Shown here: one piece after another, positions 47,205 to 56,541 of the stretch
Layout of the letters: every line of letters begins with the position of its first letter
How positions within the stretch are numbered: the first letter of the stretch is position 1
Source: Adlercreutzia faecimuris
GTDB taxonomy: Bacteria; Actinomycetota; Coriobacteriia; Coriobacteriales; Eggerthellaceae
Length of the DNA: 64,000 nucleotides
Direction of reading: 5' to 3'
Assembly: GCF_022669055.1 (NCBI RefSeq)
Contig: NZ_JAJMLW010000001.1
Span: forward strand, 1,054,001-1,118,000
Made by a program: the position numbers and the translations under genes
Notes under the pieces: generated by a model
Seen by the model: the letters and a program-made list of their open reading frames with translations, nothing else
Database searches by the model: none
What the model was told of the DNA's origin: nothing

Positions 47205-48260
47205 CTAGCGCGCCGCGGTGACGGCGCCGTCGAAGCCGACGAAGAACGCCTGGTCGATCTCGGGGCGGCTGCGCGCGAGGGCGAGCCCGCGCCCGAGGCC
47301 CAGGGCGAGCAGCGTGGTGGAGAAGCCCTCGGCGTCTAGCGAGCGCGCGGCCACCACGGTGACGCCGGCCACGTCGGTGGCGGCGGGCCGGCCCGTGCGC
47401 GGGTCGAGCACGTGGTGGCAGAGGCGCCCGTCGGCCGTGGTGAACGACCGCTCGTAGACGCCGCTCGTCACGGCCGAGCCCGCCGCCAGGGGCACGGCGC
47501 CCAGCAGGGCCTTGGGGTTGCGCGGATCGCGCGGGTCGCGTATTCCGACGCGCCACGGCCCGCCGCCGGGCTTGGCGCCGCCCACGGCCACGTTGCCGCC
47601 CAGGTTCACCACGTAGCCGGGGATCCCGCGCGCGGCCAGCAGCGCCGTGAGCTCGTCGGCGATCCAGCCCTTGGCGATGCCGCCTGCGTCCACCGCCGCG
47701 GCCGGGTCGGCCAACCGCGCCCAGCAGCGCCGCCGCCCCGGTGCGTCGCCCGCGTTGCCCGCGCCCGCCGTGCTGCCCGCGTTGCTCGCGCCCGCGCTCG
47801 CCGCGCCGTCCGCGTCCTCCCATAGCTCCAGGTTCTGCCAGCCCACGTGGCGCACGGCCTCGGCGAGCGCGGCCGGGTCGGGCTCGCGGCCCTCGTGGAA
47901 GTCCCACAGCCGCACGGCCGGCCCCACGGTCACGTCGAAGGCGCCCTCGCTCGCCGCGCAGTACCCGAGCGCCGCGCGCAGCAGGCCCGCGGTGCGCGCG
48001 TCCACCTCCACGGGCGCGCCGCCGGCGGCGTTGAGCCGGGCGATGTCGGAGTGGGGCAGCGTCCGCGAGAGGAGCCGCTCGTAGGCGCGGCAGGCCGCCA
48101 CGGCCTCGTCGAGCGCCGCGGCCACCGCGTCGGCCTCGCCGTAGGCGGCCAGCTCCGCCACGGTGTTGAACGCCAGGAACCGCACGCCGCCCGGCGCGTC
48201 GCCCGCGGGCGCCCACGCCTCGCGCCACGCCTCGTCGGGTATGGGGTCGACCTCGCCCAC
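47205..48260 (-). CDS. apbE: FAD:protein FMN transferase (ApbE family)
   Basis: 351 residues from GTG 48260 behind GAGAGGAGGGGG; the longer open frame is repeat DNA. ApbE motifs: LLSRTLPHSDIARLNAAGG, AVDAGGIAKGWIADEL, VVNLGGNVAVGG and HHVLDPRTGRPA. Attaches FMN to Thr/Ser of extracytoplasmic flavoproteins. No clear signal peptide and a Gly/Ala/Asn-rich insertion (SAGASNAGSTAGAGNAGDA) in the middle. Near nap-nrf but on the other strand; no FMN-binding target is in the window. Confidence 0.88.
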   Translation of the reverse strand: MGEVDPIPDEAWREAWAPAGDAPGGVRFLAFNTVAELAAYGEADAVAAALDEAVAACRAYERLLSRTLPHSDIARLNAAGGAPVEVDARTAGLLRAALGYCAASEGAFDVTVGPAVRLWDFHEGREPDPAALAEAVRHVGWQNLELWEDADGAASAGASNAGSTAGAGNAGDAPGRRRCWARLADPAAAVDAGGIAKGWIADELTALLAARGIPGYVVNLGGNVAVGGAKPGGGPWRVGIRDPRDPRNPKALLGAVPLAAGSAVTSGVYERSFTTADGRLCHHVLDPRTGRPAATDVAGVTVVAARSLDAEGFSTTLLALGLGRGLALARSRPEIDQAFFVGFDGAVTAAR

Positions 48261-49154
48261 GCCCCCTCCTCTCGCCTCGCCGCCCGCGCGGCCGGCCGTC
48301 CGGCGGCCGTCCCGCCGGCGCCGCCCCGCGCCCTCGTTGCGCCCATTGTACCCCGCGCGCCCCGGATGCGCCGCATCCGCCCGCGCGCCGGCGCCGTCCC
48401 GCGCGTTCGGCTGCCCACGTCGCCCCGCGCCCTCGGCGCGCCCATTGCGCCCGCGCGCCCCGGATGCGCCGCATCCGCCCACGTGTCGGCCCCGCGTCTT
48501 CGTCCCGTGCCCTTGGCCGTGACGGCATGGCGCCGCTTGCCGCCGTCCTGCGCGCGACCCGCCCCTCCCGGCCGTCTCCGGCTGGGTCGTGGTAGCCCGA
48601 TCGCCCGTTCATATCCATTTCGTCGAGTTTCCCGAGGCTTGGAGCGCCTTTTCGGGGGGATTTGGGGGCATTCGGCGCCCGCGAAAAAACGTGACCTGGG
48701 GAAACTTCACGCCCGCGTCGCGCGCGGCGGGGTCATGCCTCGGGAAACTCGCCAAAATGGATATGAAACGCCGTTTCGCCTGCATCCCGCGCCTCCTGCG
48801 CGCCACTGGGCGCGACGGGGCCCGTGCCGTCCGGCGTCCCGCGCCCCGCCGGCCCCGCACGCTGCGCCCCGGCCCTGCGCCTCCGCCGCGCCCCGCCGGC
48901 CCCGCGCCCCGCCGGCCCGGCCCGCGCCTCGTCTCGGTCCCGCGCCCTCGTCGCGCCCATTGTACCCCGCGCGCCTCGGATGCACCGTGTCCGCCCGCGC
49001 GACGGCCCCGCCCGTCCTCGGCCGTGACGGTATGGCACCACTTGCCGCCGCGCCGGGCCGCCGCCCGCCCGCCGCCGGTACAATTACGCGCACCCGACCA
49101 CGGAGGACGGCCCGCCTGCGCGGCGCCCTCTTCCCCGACCTCTAAGGAGGCCCC
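48261..49154. repeat. Repeat-rich intergenic region
   Basis: 894 bp without a supported gene. Three copies of a ~65-bp GC-rich unit (CGCGCCCATTGTACCCCGCG...GATGCGCCGCATCCGCCC type) lie at about 48321-48387, 48420-48485 and 48938-49001; the last two stay similar for ~120 bp. Between them a 29-bp inverted repeat (48610-48638, 48737-48765; 27 of 29 match) bounds a 156-bp element. Upstream of the dehydrogenase gene only AAGGAGG is evident. Confidence 0.65.
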
Positions 49155-50093
49155 ATGGAAATCAAGAACGTCACCGTCGCCGGGGGCGGCGTGCTCGGCA
49201 GCCAGATCGCCCTGCAGAGCGCCTACAAGGGATTCGCCGTCACGCTGTGGCTGCGCAGCGAGGGCTCCATCGAGCGCACGCGCCCCAAGCTCGAGCGCCT
49301 GCGCGGCATCTACAAGGCGTCCCTCGAGGCCCTCAAGACCGACCCGTCCGCCTTCTGCCGCGGGCTCACCGACTCGCCCGACGTGCCGCCCGCCCAGCTC
49401 GACGAACTCATCGCGCGCGTGGACGCCGCCTTCGACTCCCTCGTGCTCACCACCGACGTCGAGCAGGCCTTCGGCGGCGCCGACCTGGTCATCGAGGCCA
49501 TCGCCGAGGTCATCGCCGAGAAGGAGGCCTTCTACGGCTCCATCGCCGGCGCGCTGCCCGAGCACGCCGTGCTGTGCACCAACTCGTCCACGCTGCTGCC
49601 CAGCGCCATGGCCAGCTTCACCGGGCGCCCCGACCGCTTCCTGGCGCTGCACTTCGCCAACAACATCTGGAAGAACAACACCGCCGAGGTCATGGGCACC
49701 GCCGAGACGAGCCCTGCGTCCTACCGGGCCGTGGTCGACTTCGCGCGCGCCATCGGCATGATCCCGCTGGAGCTCAGGAAGGAGCAGCCCGGCTACCTGC
49801 TCAACAGCATGCTCGTGCCCTTCCTCAACGCCGCCGAGGCGCTGCTCGCCAACGACGTGGCCGACGTGGAGACCATCGACCGCGCGTGGATGCTCGGCAC
49901 GGGCGCGCCGCTCGGCCCCTTCCGCATCCTCGACATCGTGGGGCTCACCACGGCCTACAACATCGTGGCCGCCAGCCCCGCCGCCCAGGAGCCCGGCTCC
50001 ACCGCCGCCCGCATCGCCGCGATGCTGAAGGCGCGCATCGACGAGGGCAAGACCGGCGTCAACGCCGGCGAGGGCTTCTACCGGTACAACTAG
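49155..50093 (+). CDS. 3-hydroxyacyl-CoA dehydrogenase family protein
   Basis: 312 residues. Rossmann GGGVLGSQIALQSA at the N-terminus, middle DLVIEAIAEVIAEKEAFYG, then SSTLLPSAMA, HFANNIW and C-terminal GYLLNSMLVPFLNAAE with the LGTGAPLGPFRILDIVGL loop of hydroxybutyryl-CoA dehydrogenases. Uses NAD(P) to interconvert 3-hydroxyacyl- and 3-oxoacyl-CoA. Paired with the SDR 35 bp downstream. Exact substrate unknown. Confidence 0.85.
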   Translation: MEIKNVTVAGGGVLGSQIALQSAYKGFAVTLWLRSEGSIERTRPKLERLRGIYKASLEALKTDPSAFCRGLTDSPDVPPAQLDELIARVDAAFDSLVLTTDVEQAFGGADLVIEAIAEVIAEKEAFYGSIAGALPEHAVLCTNSSTLLPSAMASFTGRPDRFLALHFANNIWKNNTAEVMGTAETSPASYRAVVDFARAIGMIPLELRKEQPGYLLNSMLVPFLNAAEALLANDVADVETIDRAWMLGTGAPLGPFRILDIVGLTTAYNIVAASPAAQEPGSTAARIAAMLKARIDEGKTGVNAGEGFYRYN

Positions 50094-50128
50094 GGGATCG
50101 ACCAGAGAGAAGAGAGAGGAACCGCATC

Positions 50129-50881
50129 ATGGGAAAGCTCGAGGGACGCGTCGCCATCGTGACGGGGGCCAGCTCCGGCGTGGGCCGCGGCGTGGCGAAG
50201 GTGCTGGCCGAGAACGGCGCGCGGGTGTGTGCCTGCGCCCGGCGCCTGGAGAAGCTCGAGGAGCTGCAGGCTGAGGTGGCCGCGTTCGGCGGCGAGGTGC
50301 TGCCCGTGGCCTGCGACGTGACCGACGTCGAGCAGATCAGAAACGTGGTGGCCCGCTGCGCCGAGCACTTCGGCGGCATCGACATCCTGGTGAACTGCGC
50401 CCAGGGCGCCATGCAGTACCGCGAGATCAACGACATCGACGAGGCCTACGCGCTGGAGGCCTTCGAGTCCGGCGCGCTCGCCTCGCTCATGTTCATGAAG
50501 GAGTGCTTCCCGTATCTGCGGGACAGCGGCCACGGGCGCATCATCAACACCGCCTCGGCGGCCGGCTACGACGGCAACGCCGGCTTCGGCGCCTACGGCA
50601 TGGCCAAGGAGGCCATCCGCGCCATCACCCGCACGGCGGCCAGCGAGTGGGGCCGCTACGGCATCACGGCCAACGTGTTTTTGCCCATCATCGCCACCGA
50701 CTTCTTCCGCGAGACCCAGCCCGAGGCCCTGAAGAGCCTGGAGGCGAAGACGCCGCTCGGGCGCATCGGCACCACCGAGGAGGACTGCGCCCCGCTCATC
50801 GTGTTCCTCGCGAGCGATGACGGCAGCTACTTCACCGGCCAGTCCTACATGGTCGACGGCGGCATCCACAAGCACTCCTAG
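50129..50881 (+). CDS. Short-chain dehydrogenase/reductase
   Basis: 250 residues from ATG 50129 (AGAGAGAGGA upstream). Classical SDR: cofactor loop TGASSGVGRG, NCAQ in place of NNAG, catalytic Ser in INTASAAG and YGMAK. C-terminal YMVDGGIHKH. Likely reduces a ketone or oxidises a hydroxyl in the same pathway as the upstream dehydrogenase. Related enzymes in gut Coriobacteriia act on steroids or bile acids, but nothing here proves that. Confidence 0.85.
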   Translation: MGKLEGRVAIVTGASSGVGRGVAKVLAENGARVCACARRLEKLEELQAEVAAFGGEVLPVACDVTDVEQIRNVVARCAEHFGGIDILVNCAQGAMQYREINDIDEAYALEAFESGALASLMFMKECFPYLRDSGHGRIINTASAAGYDGNAGFGAYGMAKEAIRAITRTAASEWGRYGITANVFLPIIATDFFRETQPEALKSLEAKTPLGRIGTTEEDCAPLIVFLASDDGSYFTGQSYMVDGGIHKHS

Positions 50882-50911
50882 GCCGCGGCCCGGCCGACCT
50901 GAGCGCCTCGA

Positions 50912-50948
50912 GGGGGCGCCCCGCCATCGCGCGGGGCGCCCCCTTCGC
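50912..50948 (+). terminator. Terminator after the SDR gene
   Basis: Perfect 13-bp stem GGGGGCGCCCCGC/GCGGGGCGCCCCC with a 6-base loop, followed by TTCGCTT. The 300-bp gap to ccmE otherwise shows only a promoter-sized AT-richer patch (~50970-51080). Confidence 0.8.
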
Positions 50949-51183
50949 TTCCGGGCGCCCGCGGGGCGCCAAATTACACCAGCTGGGTGATGCCCACGTC
51001 GCGCCCGAGCGGCTATGATGGTTCCACGACCTTGCGCTGTCCTGCTGGTTTTCCGCGAAACCGTACCTTCGACGGCGCTCGAACATGGTAGATACTTGCG
51101 AAGGGGAGCGCGGGCGTCCCGCCCCGGGGCGCCGAGCCGCCGCGCCGGCGGCCGCGCGTGACGCATGGAAGAGAAAGGGCAGC

Positions 51184-51852
51184 ATGAACGCGAAGATGAA
51201 GAGGCGCCTGATCGCCGTGTCGGGCATCATCGTGATCGTCCTCATCCTGGTGCTCGCCTTCGTCGGCGGCAACTCCGCGGCGAGGACGATGTCGGTGGCC
51301 GAGGCCGCCGAGCTGGCCGATCCGGGCCAGAAGGTCCAGGTGTCGGGCAACGTGGTGGCCGACTCGTTCTCCACCAGCGACAACGTGCTGACCTTCAGCA
51401 TCTACGACCCCGAGGGCGACCCGTCCACGCACCTGGCCGTGCGCTACGGCGGCGCCGCGGCGTCCACCTTCGGCAACGACGTGACCGCCATCTGTACCGG
51501 CAAGGTGGGCGACGACGGCGTGCTGGAGGCCACCGAGCTGGTGACCAAGTGCCCCTCGAAGTACGAGAGCGCCACCGATGCGCTCACCGTGGGCCAGCTG
51601 CTCGGCTACGGCGAGTCCGTCCACGGCAAGGTGGTGAAGGTGTCCGGCACGGTGGGCGCGGGTACCCTGGGCCCCGCGGGCCAGGACGTACGCTTCAGGC
51701 TCACGGACGACGAGTCCCTGAGCGTCACGCTGCCCGTCAGCTTCGACGGGGCGCTGTCCGACGAGGTGGCCGACGGCTCGGCCGTGGTGCTCACCGGCGC
51801 GCTCGGCGCCGACGGCACCTTCGCCGCCACCGACGTCGCGCTGGAGGGTTAG
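51184..51852 (+). CDS. ccmE: Haem chaperone CcmE, CxxxY type, with C-terminal extension
   Basis: 222 residues. N-terminal TM anchor (9-28) and an OB-like beta domain ending TGKVGDDGVLEATELVTKC, then PSKY. The haem-binding motif is C123-x3-Y127 where most bacteria have HxxxY. This is the variant known from Desulfovibrio and archaea (System I*). A second beta domain (~135-222) is extra. Receives haem from CcmC and delivers it to CcmF. Confidence 0.85.
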   Translation: MNAKMKRRLIAVSGIIVIVLILVLAFVGGNSAARTMSVAEAAELADPGQKVQVSGNVVADSFSTSDNVLTFSIYDPEGDPSTHLAVRYGGAAASTFGNDVTAICTGKVGDDGVLEATELVTKCPSKYESATDALTVGQLLGYGESVHGKVVKVSGTVGAGTLGPAGQDVRFRLTDDESLSVTLPVSFDGALSDEVADGSAVVLTGALGADGTFAATDVALEG

Positions 51853-51855
51853 GCC

Positions 51856-54132
51856 ATGGCATTTCCCCTGATGGGCCTTCTGGGCCTGCTCATCGCCTTC
51901 GCCTCCTGCCTGCTGTCCCTCGGGTGCCTCGGCGCGGGCCGCCTCCTCGGCCGCCGCTCGCCCGAGCGCGGCGAGACGCTCGCCTGGGGCGGTCGCGTGG
52001 CCGTGGTGGTGGGCGCCATCGGCCTCACCTTCTGCTGCGCCATCCTCGTGTGGTGCTTCTTCGCCGGCGACGTCAGCATCGAGTACGTCGTGCGCAACCG
52101 CTCGGACGCCACGGGCGAGCTGGGGTGGCTCTTCCACCTGGCGGGGCTCTGGGCCGGGCGCCAGGGGTCGCTCCTGTTCTGGGCGTGGCTCATCGCCGTG
52201 TTCAACCTGGTGGTGGTGCTGCGCACCCGCAGGGACGCCCGCCCGCTCGACGACGTGGCGCTCCTGGTGGCCCAGGTGGTGCTGACGGCCTTCGTGGGCG
52301 TGCTGCTGTTCTCCGAGGGCAACATGCCCTTCACGGCCCTCGACCCGCGCTACGTGGGCGCCGACGGCCAGCTCACGGGCGCGGCGGCCCTCTGGGGCAT
52401 GAACGCGCTCCTGGAGCACTGGGCCATGGCCATCCACCCGCCGACGCTCTTCGTCGGCTACGCGGGCCTCACCGTGCCCTTCGCCTACGCCATCGCCGCC
52501 CTCGTCGTCAATGACGACTCGCCGCGCTGGGTGGTGCGCTGCACCCCCTACGCCGTGTTCTCGTGGCTTCTGCTCGGCATCGGCATCGGGCTGGGCGCCG
52601 TGTGGGCCTACGTGGTGCTCGGCTGGGGCGGCTACTGGGGCTGGGACCCGGTGGAGAACGCGAGCCTCCTGCCGTGGCTCGTGGGCGTGGCGCTCATTCA
52701 CTCGTTCACCGTGTACCGCCAGCGCGGCGCCTTCAAGCGCTGGAGCGTCATGTGCGCCTGCCTCACCTTCGCCTTCGTCATCCTGGGCACGTTCATCACG
52801 CGCTCGGGGCTCGTGCAGTCGGTGCACGCCTTCGAGGGCGACCCGGTATCGCTCGTGCTGTTCCTGGCGCTCATCGTCGCGTCGCTCCTGGCGGGGGCCG
52901 TGGGCCTCATCGCGCGCCGCGGGAGCTTCGGCGCCGCGGTCGCGGGCGGCGACGACATCGAGTCGATGGCGTCCAAGGAGGCCGCCTACTACGTGAACAA
53001 CCTCGTCATGGTGGTGTTCGCGGTGCTCTTGGCCTACCTGACCGTGTCGAGCGCGCTGCCGGCGTTCCTCCCGTTCGGCGGCCAGGCCATCTCGGCCGGC
53101 ACCTACAACGCCGTGGCGCGCCCGCTCGGCATCGCGTACTGCGCGCTCATCGCCGTGTGCCCGCTGCTCGGCTGGCACCGGACCGACCGCGCCGCCTTCT
53201 GGAGGCGCGCCCGCGTCCCCGGCATCTGCGCCATCGTCCTGTTCGCCGTGCTCATGGCCTACTTCGCCACCTATCTGCTGCCGAGCTACGACGCCATCGT
53301 GGCCGCCGGGGGATCCGGGGCCGAGGGGCTGCTCGAGCAGGGGCCGGGCTGGTACTACAACGGGCTGGCCGTCGTCGGCTTCGCCGTGGCGAGCCTGCTT
53401 CTCTTCAACGCCGGGTTCATGGCGGTGAAGGTGATCGCCCGGGCCAAGGGCGCCTGGCGCACCCGCTTCCCGGCCCTCGGCGGCGCCGTGTGCCACCTGG
53501 GCATGGCCGTCGTGCTGGTGGGCCTCATCGGCTCGTCGATGTACGTGACCGAGAAGGTGACCTACCTGCCCCTCGACGCGGACACCGGCACGGCGGCCGA
53601 GCCGCTCGTCATCCAGGACTTCGAGCTCGTCTACGTGGGGGGCTCCCTCGAGGAGCTGGAGAACGGGAGCGACATCCTCAACGAGGCCACCTTCGACGTC
53701 TATCGCGACGGCGCCTACGTGGGGTCGGTGAGCCCGGCGGTGCAGATGGTGAAGGCCACCATGCAGACCAAGCAGATCGCCAGCGTCATCAGCTTCCCGC
53801 TCGAGGACCTGTTCGTAGTGTACCGCGGCGCGAGCTCCGACGGCGCGCTTTCCATGGACGTGCGGGTGAACCCGCTGATCAGCCTCGTGTGGGTGGGCTT
53901 CGGGCTCATCGTGGCCGGCGGCCTGGTCGCCCTGCTCGCCCGCCGCTCGGCGCGGCGCGAGGCGGATGGCGGCGACGGTGAGGCGCGGACCACGGGCTGC
54001 GTCGCGCCCATCGTGGACGCCTGCGTGCCCGGCGCGGCTGCGCCCGTGGACGCGCCCACCGTGCCCGCGCCCGACGCGCCTGCCGCGTCCGACGCACCCG
54101 ACGAGCCCGCCGGGGACGGGGGCGCGCGATGA
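51856..54132 (+). CDS. ccmF: Cytochrome c haem lyase subunit CcmF
   Basis: 758 residues, ~15 TM helices. The WWD domain WGGYWGWDPVENASLLPWLV and conserved His pairs (HWAMAIHPPTLF) identify CcmF. Ligates haem to apocytochromes. C-terminal ~60 residues are an Ala/Pro/Asp-rich cytoplasmic tail. Overlaps ccmA by 4 bp. Confidence 0.93.
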   Translation: MAFPLMGLLGLLIAFASCLLSLGCLGAGRLLGRRSPERGETLAWGGRVAVVVGAIGLTFCCAILVWCFFAGDVSIEYVVRNRSDATGELGWLFHLAGLWAGRQGSLLFWAWLIAVFNLVVVLRTRRDARPLDDVALLVAQVVLTAFVGVLLFSEGNMPFTALDPRYVGADGQLTGAAALWGMNALLEHWAMAIHPPTLFVGYAGLTVPFAYAIAALVVNDDSPRWVVRCTPYAVFSWLLLGIGIGLGAVWAYVVLGWGGYWGWDPVENASLLPWLVGVALIHSFTVYRQRGAFKRWSVMCACLTFAFVILGTFITRSGLVQSVHAFEGDPVSLVLFLALIVASLLAGAVGLIARRGSFGAAVAGGDDIESMASKEAAYYVNNLVMVVFAVLLAYLTVSSALPAFLPFGGQAISAGTYNAVARPLGIAYCALIAVCPLLGWHRTDRAAFWRRARVPGICAIVLFAVLMAYFATYLLPSYDAIVAAGGSGAEGLLEQGPGWYYNGLAVVGFAVASLLLFNAGFMAVKVIARAKGAWRTRFPALGGAVCHLGMAVVLVGLIGSSMYVTEKVTYLPLDADTGTAAEPLVIQDFELVYVGGSLEELENGSDILNEATFDVYRDGAYVGSVSPAVQMVKATMQTKQIASVISFPLEDLFVVYRGASSDGALSMDVRVNPLISLVWVGFGLIVAGGLVALLARRSARREADGGDGEARTTGCVAPIVDACVPGAAAPVDAPTVPAPDAPAASDAPDEPAGDGGAR

Positions 54133-54851
54133 GCGCCGCGCCGGCCGCCATCCGCTGCGAGGGCGTCACCAAGGCCTTCGGCACGCGCAAGGCCGTCGAC
54201 GACCTCTCGCTCGAGCTGCCCCGCGGCGCGTTCCTGTCGGTGTTCGGCCCCAACGGCGCCGGCAAGACGACGCTTCTGCGCATGATCGCCACGCTCACGC
54301 GTCCGAGTGCCGGGCGCATCGAGGTGGAGGGCGTCGACGCCAAGGAGGAGCCCGACCGCGCCCGCGAGGCCATCGGCCTCATCTCCCATAACCCCATGCT
54401 CTACCCCGACCTCACGGCTGAGGAGAACCTGCTGCTCTACGCGCGCCTCTACGGCGTGCGCGACCCCGGGGCCCGCGTCATCGAGCTGCTGGACGCCGTG
54501 GGCCTCAAGCACCGCCGGCTCGACCGCGTGCGCACGTTCTCGCGCGGCATGACCCAGCGCGTCTCCATCGCCCGGGCGCTCGTGAACGACCCGGCGGTGG
54601 TGCTCTTAGACGAGCCCTACTCAGGGCTCGACCCTCACGCCATCGAGGTGTTCGACGACCTCATCGCCAGCGTGCGGCAGGACCGCACCTTCGTCATGGT
54701 CAGCCACGACCTGGAGAAGGGCCTGCGCCTGGCCGACCACGTGCTGGTGATGGCCCGCGGCCGCGCGGTGGCCTTCGACCCGAAGGACGAGCTGGACGAG
54801 GACGAGTTCCGCGCGCTGTACCGCTCGACCGTCGGGATGGGGGTGGCCTAG
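54129..54851 (+). CDS. ccmA: Haem-exporter ATPase CcmA
   Basis: 240 residues. ABC ATPase with Walker A GPNGAGKTT, signature FSRGMTQRVSIARAL and Walker B VVLLDEPYSGLD. Works with CcmB to release holo-CcmE from CcmC. ATGA overlap with ccmF. Confidence 0.9.
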   Translation: MSAAPAAIRCEGVTKAFGTRKAVDDLSLELPRGAFLSVFGPNGAGKTTLLRMIATLTRPSAGRIEVEGVDAKEEPDRAREAIGLISHNPMLYPDLTAEENLLLYARLYGVRDPGARVIELLDAVGLKHRRLDRVRTFSRGMTQRVSIARALVNDPAVVLLDEPYSGLDPHAIEVFDDLIASVRQDRTFVMVSHDLEKGLRLADHVLVMARGRAVAFDPKDELDEDEFRALYRSTVGMGVA

Positions 54852-55622
54852 ATGGCGGAAAGGGAGAAGCAGGAGCGCGCCCGGCGTTCCGACGCGCCCG
54901 CGTCGCCGCGCAGCGAGCTCTGCGCGCGGCCGAGCGCGCTTGAGCAGTACCGCGTCCTGCTCATGAAGGACCTGCGCCAGGAGCTCCGCACCAAGGAGAT
55001 GCTCGTGTCCATGGGCATCTACGCGCTTTTGGTCATCGTCGTCTTCGGCGTGGCGCTCTCCTTCGCGCGCCCCGGCGCCGACTTCCTGGAGGTGTCGGGC
55101 GGCCTTCTGTGGGCGCTCGTCGTGTTCACGTCGCTTCTGGGCCTCAACCGCTCGTTTTCCCACGAGACCGAGAACGGCTGTCTGGAGGGGCTGCTGCTCG
55201 CGCCGCTCGACCGCGGCGTGGTGTTTCTGGCCAAGGCCACGTCCAACCTGGCGTTCCTCGCCATCGTCGAGGTCATCGCCGTGCCGCTGTACTGGGTGTT
55301 CTTCTCGTCGTTCGCCGCTCCGGCGGCCTCGGCGCCGCTCATCGTCGTGCCGCTCCTGCTCGGGTCGGTGGGCATCGCCGGCATCGGCACGCTGCTCTCG
55401 ACCATCACGGCGTCGACCCGCGGCAAGGACGTGATGCTGGCGCTCCTGTTCGTGCCCGTCGTGTTCCCGCTGCTCTACGCGTGCGTGTCGGCCACCACGG
55501 CCGCGCTCGCGGGCGGCGTGCTCATGGAGGAGGCGTTCGCCACCTCGCTCGCCCTGGCCGCCGGCTATGACGTGGTCATGCTGCTGGCGTCGTGGGTGCT
55601 GTACGATTTCGTCGTGTCCTAG
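54852..55622 (+). CDS. ccmB: CcmB permease subunit
   Basis: 256 residues, six TM helices. LLMKDLRQELRTKEMLVSMG at the N-terminal side and HETENGCLEGLLLAPLDRG are CcmB features. Starts one base after the ccmA stop. N-terminal ~30 residues are charged and variable. Confidence 0.9.
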   Translation: MAEREKQERARRSDAPASPRSELCARPSALEQYRVLLMKDLRQELRTKEMLVSMGIYALLVIVVFGVALSFARPGADFLEVSGGLLWALVVFTSLLGLNRSFSHETENGCLEGLLLAPLDRGVVFLAKATSNLAFLAIVEVIAVPLYWVFFSSFAAPAASAPLIVVPLLLGSVGIAGIGTLLSTITASTRGKDVMLALLFVPVVFPLLYACVSATTAALAGGVLMEEAFATSLALAAGYDVVMLLASWVLYDFVVS

Positions 55623-55652
55623 GCGCGCCGCGCCCGGGGGAGAGGAGGGCCC

Positions 55653-56420
55653 ATGGCCCCAGAGGGAAAGAGCCCGCGCCTGCCCGAGGCGGGGCAGTGG
55701 CCCGACAGGGTGGCGCCCGCCGCGCTGGTGGCGGGCATCGTGCTGACCACCGTCGGGTTCCTCATGGCGTTTCTGTGGGTGCCGCCGGTGGGCGGCGCCT
55801 CGGTGGGCGGCGCCGAGCTCATCGGCGACGCCATGGTCAGCCAGAAGCTGCTGCTGTCCCAGAAGATCTTCTACTTCCACATGCCCGTGGCCATCACGTC
55901 GTTCATCGCGCTGGTCTTCGGCGCGTGGTACAGCCTGCGGTTCCTGCGCACCCGCGAGGCGCGCTACGACACCTGCGCGCGCATCGCCCTGGAGATCACC
56001 CTGCTGTTCATCGCGCTGACCATGATCACCGGCGAGATGTGGACGCGCTTCGAGTGGGGCGTGTGGTGGAGCTGGGAGCCGCGGCTGACCACCTACCTGG
56101 TGCTCATGCTCGTCGTGATCGCCTACTTCGTGCTGCGCGGCTCGGTCGACGAGCCCGAGCGCCGCGCCGCCTTCAGCGCCGTGGTGGCCATCATCGCCTT
56201 CATCGACGCGCCCATCTGCTTCATGGTCACGCGCCTCATCCCCTCGTCGATCCACCCCGTGGTGCTGCGCGAGGGCGGCATGAGCCCCGAGATGGGGCTG
56301 TGCGTGGCCGTCGTGGCGGCGGGGATGCTCTGCGTCGCCTTCGCCCTGTACCGCGCCCGCTTCCGCCAGGTGCGCCTGGCCCAGCGCGTCGAGGCGCTCA
56401 AGGAGGAGCTGGGCGACTAG
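55653..56420 (+). CDS. ccmC: Haem-handling protein CcmC
   Basis: 255 residues, six TM helices, WWD-type motif EWGVWWSWEPRLTTYL and flanking His (FYFHMPVA, SSIHPVVL). Presents haem to CcmE. C-terminal amphipathic helix. Normal family length. Confidence 0.92.
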   Translation: MAPEGKSPRLPEAGQWPDRVAPAALVAGIVLTTVGFLMAFLWVPPVGGASVGGAELIGDAMVSQKLLLSQKIFYFHMPVAITSFIALVFGAWYSLRFLRTREARYDTCARIALEITLLFIALTMITGEMWTRFEWGVWWSWEPRLTTYLVLMLVVIAYFVLRGSVDEPERRAAFSAVVAIIAFIDAPICFMVTRLIPSSIHPVVLREGGMSPEMGLCVAVVAAGMLCVAFALYRARFRQVRLAQRVEALKEELGD

Positions 56421-56541
56421 CGCGCCCGCCTGCCGGCGCCGCGCCGCCCGGGAGCCGCCGCCGCGCGGGAGCCGCCGCGCCCGAACCGTCGAAGACCGAG
56501 CCGGCCCGCCCGCCGCGGGCCGCCCGTGAAAGGAGACCACC

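Noticed and set aside
50129-50881. Specific assignment of the SDR as a bile-acid hydroxysteroid dehydrogenase
   Set aside because: Only generic SDR motifs are visible; substrate cannot be read from sequence and the neighbour is an acyl-CoA dehydrogenase.
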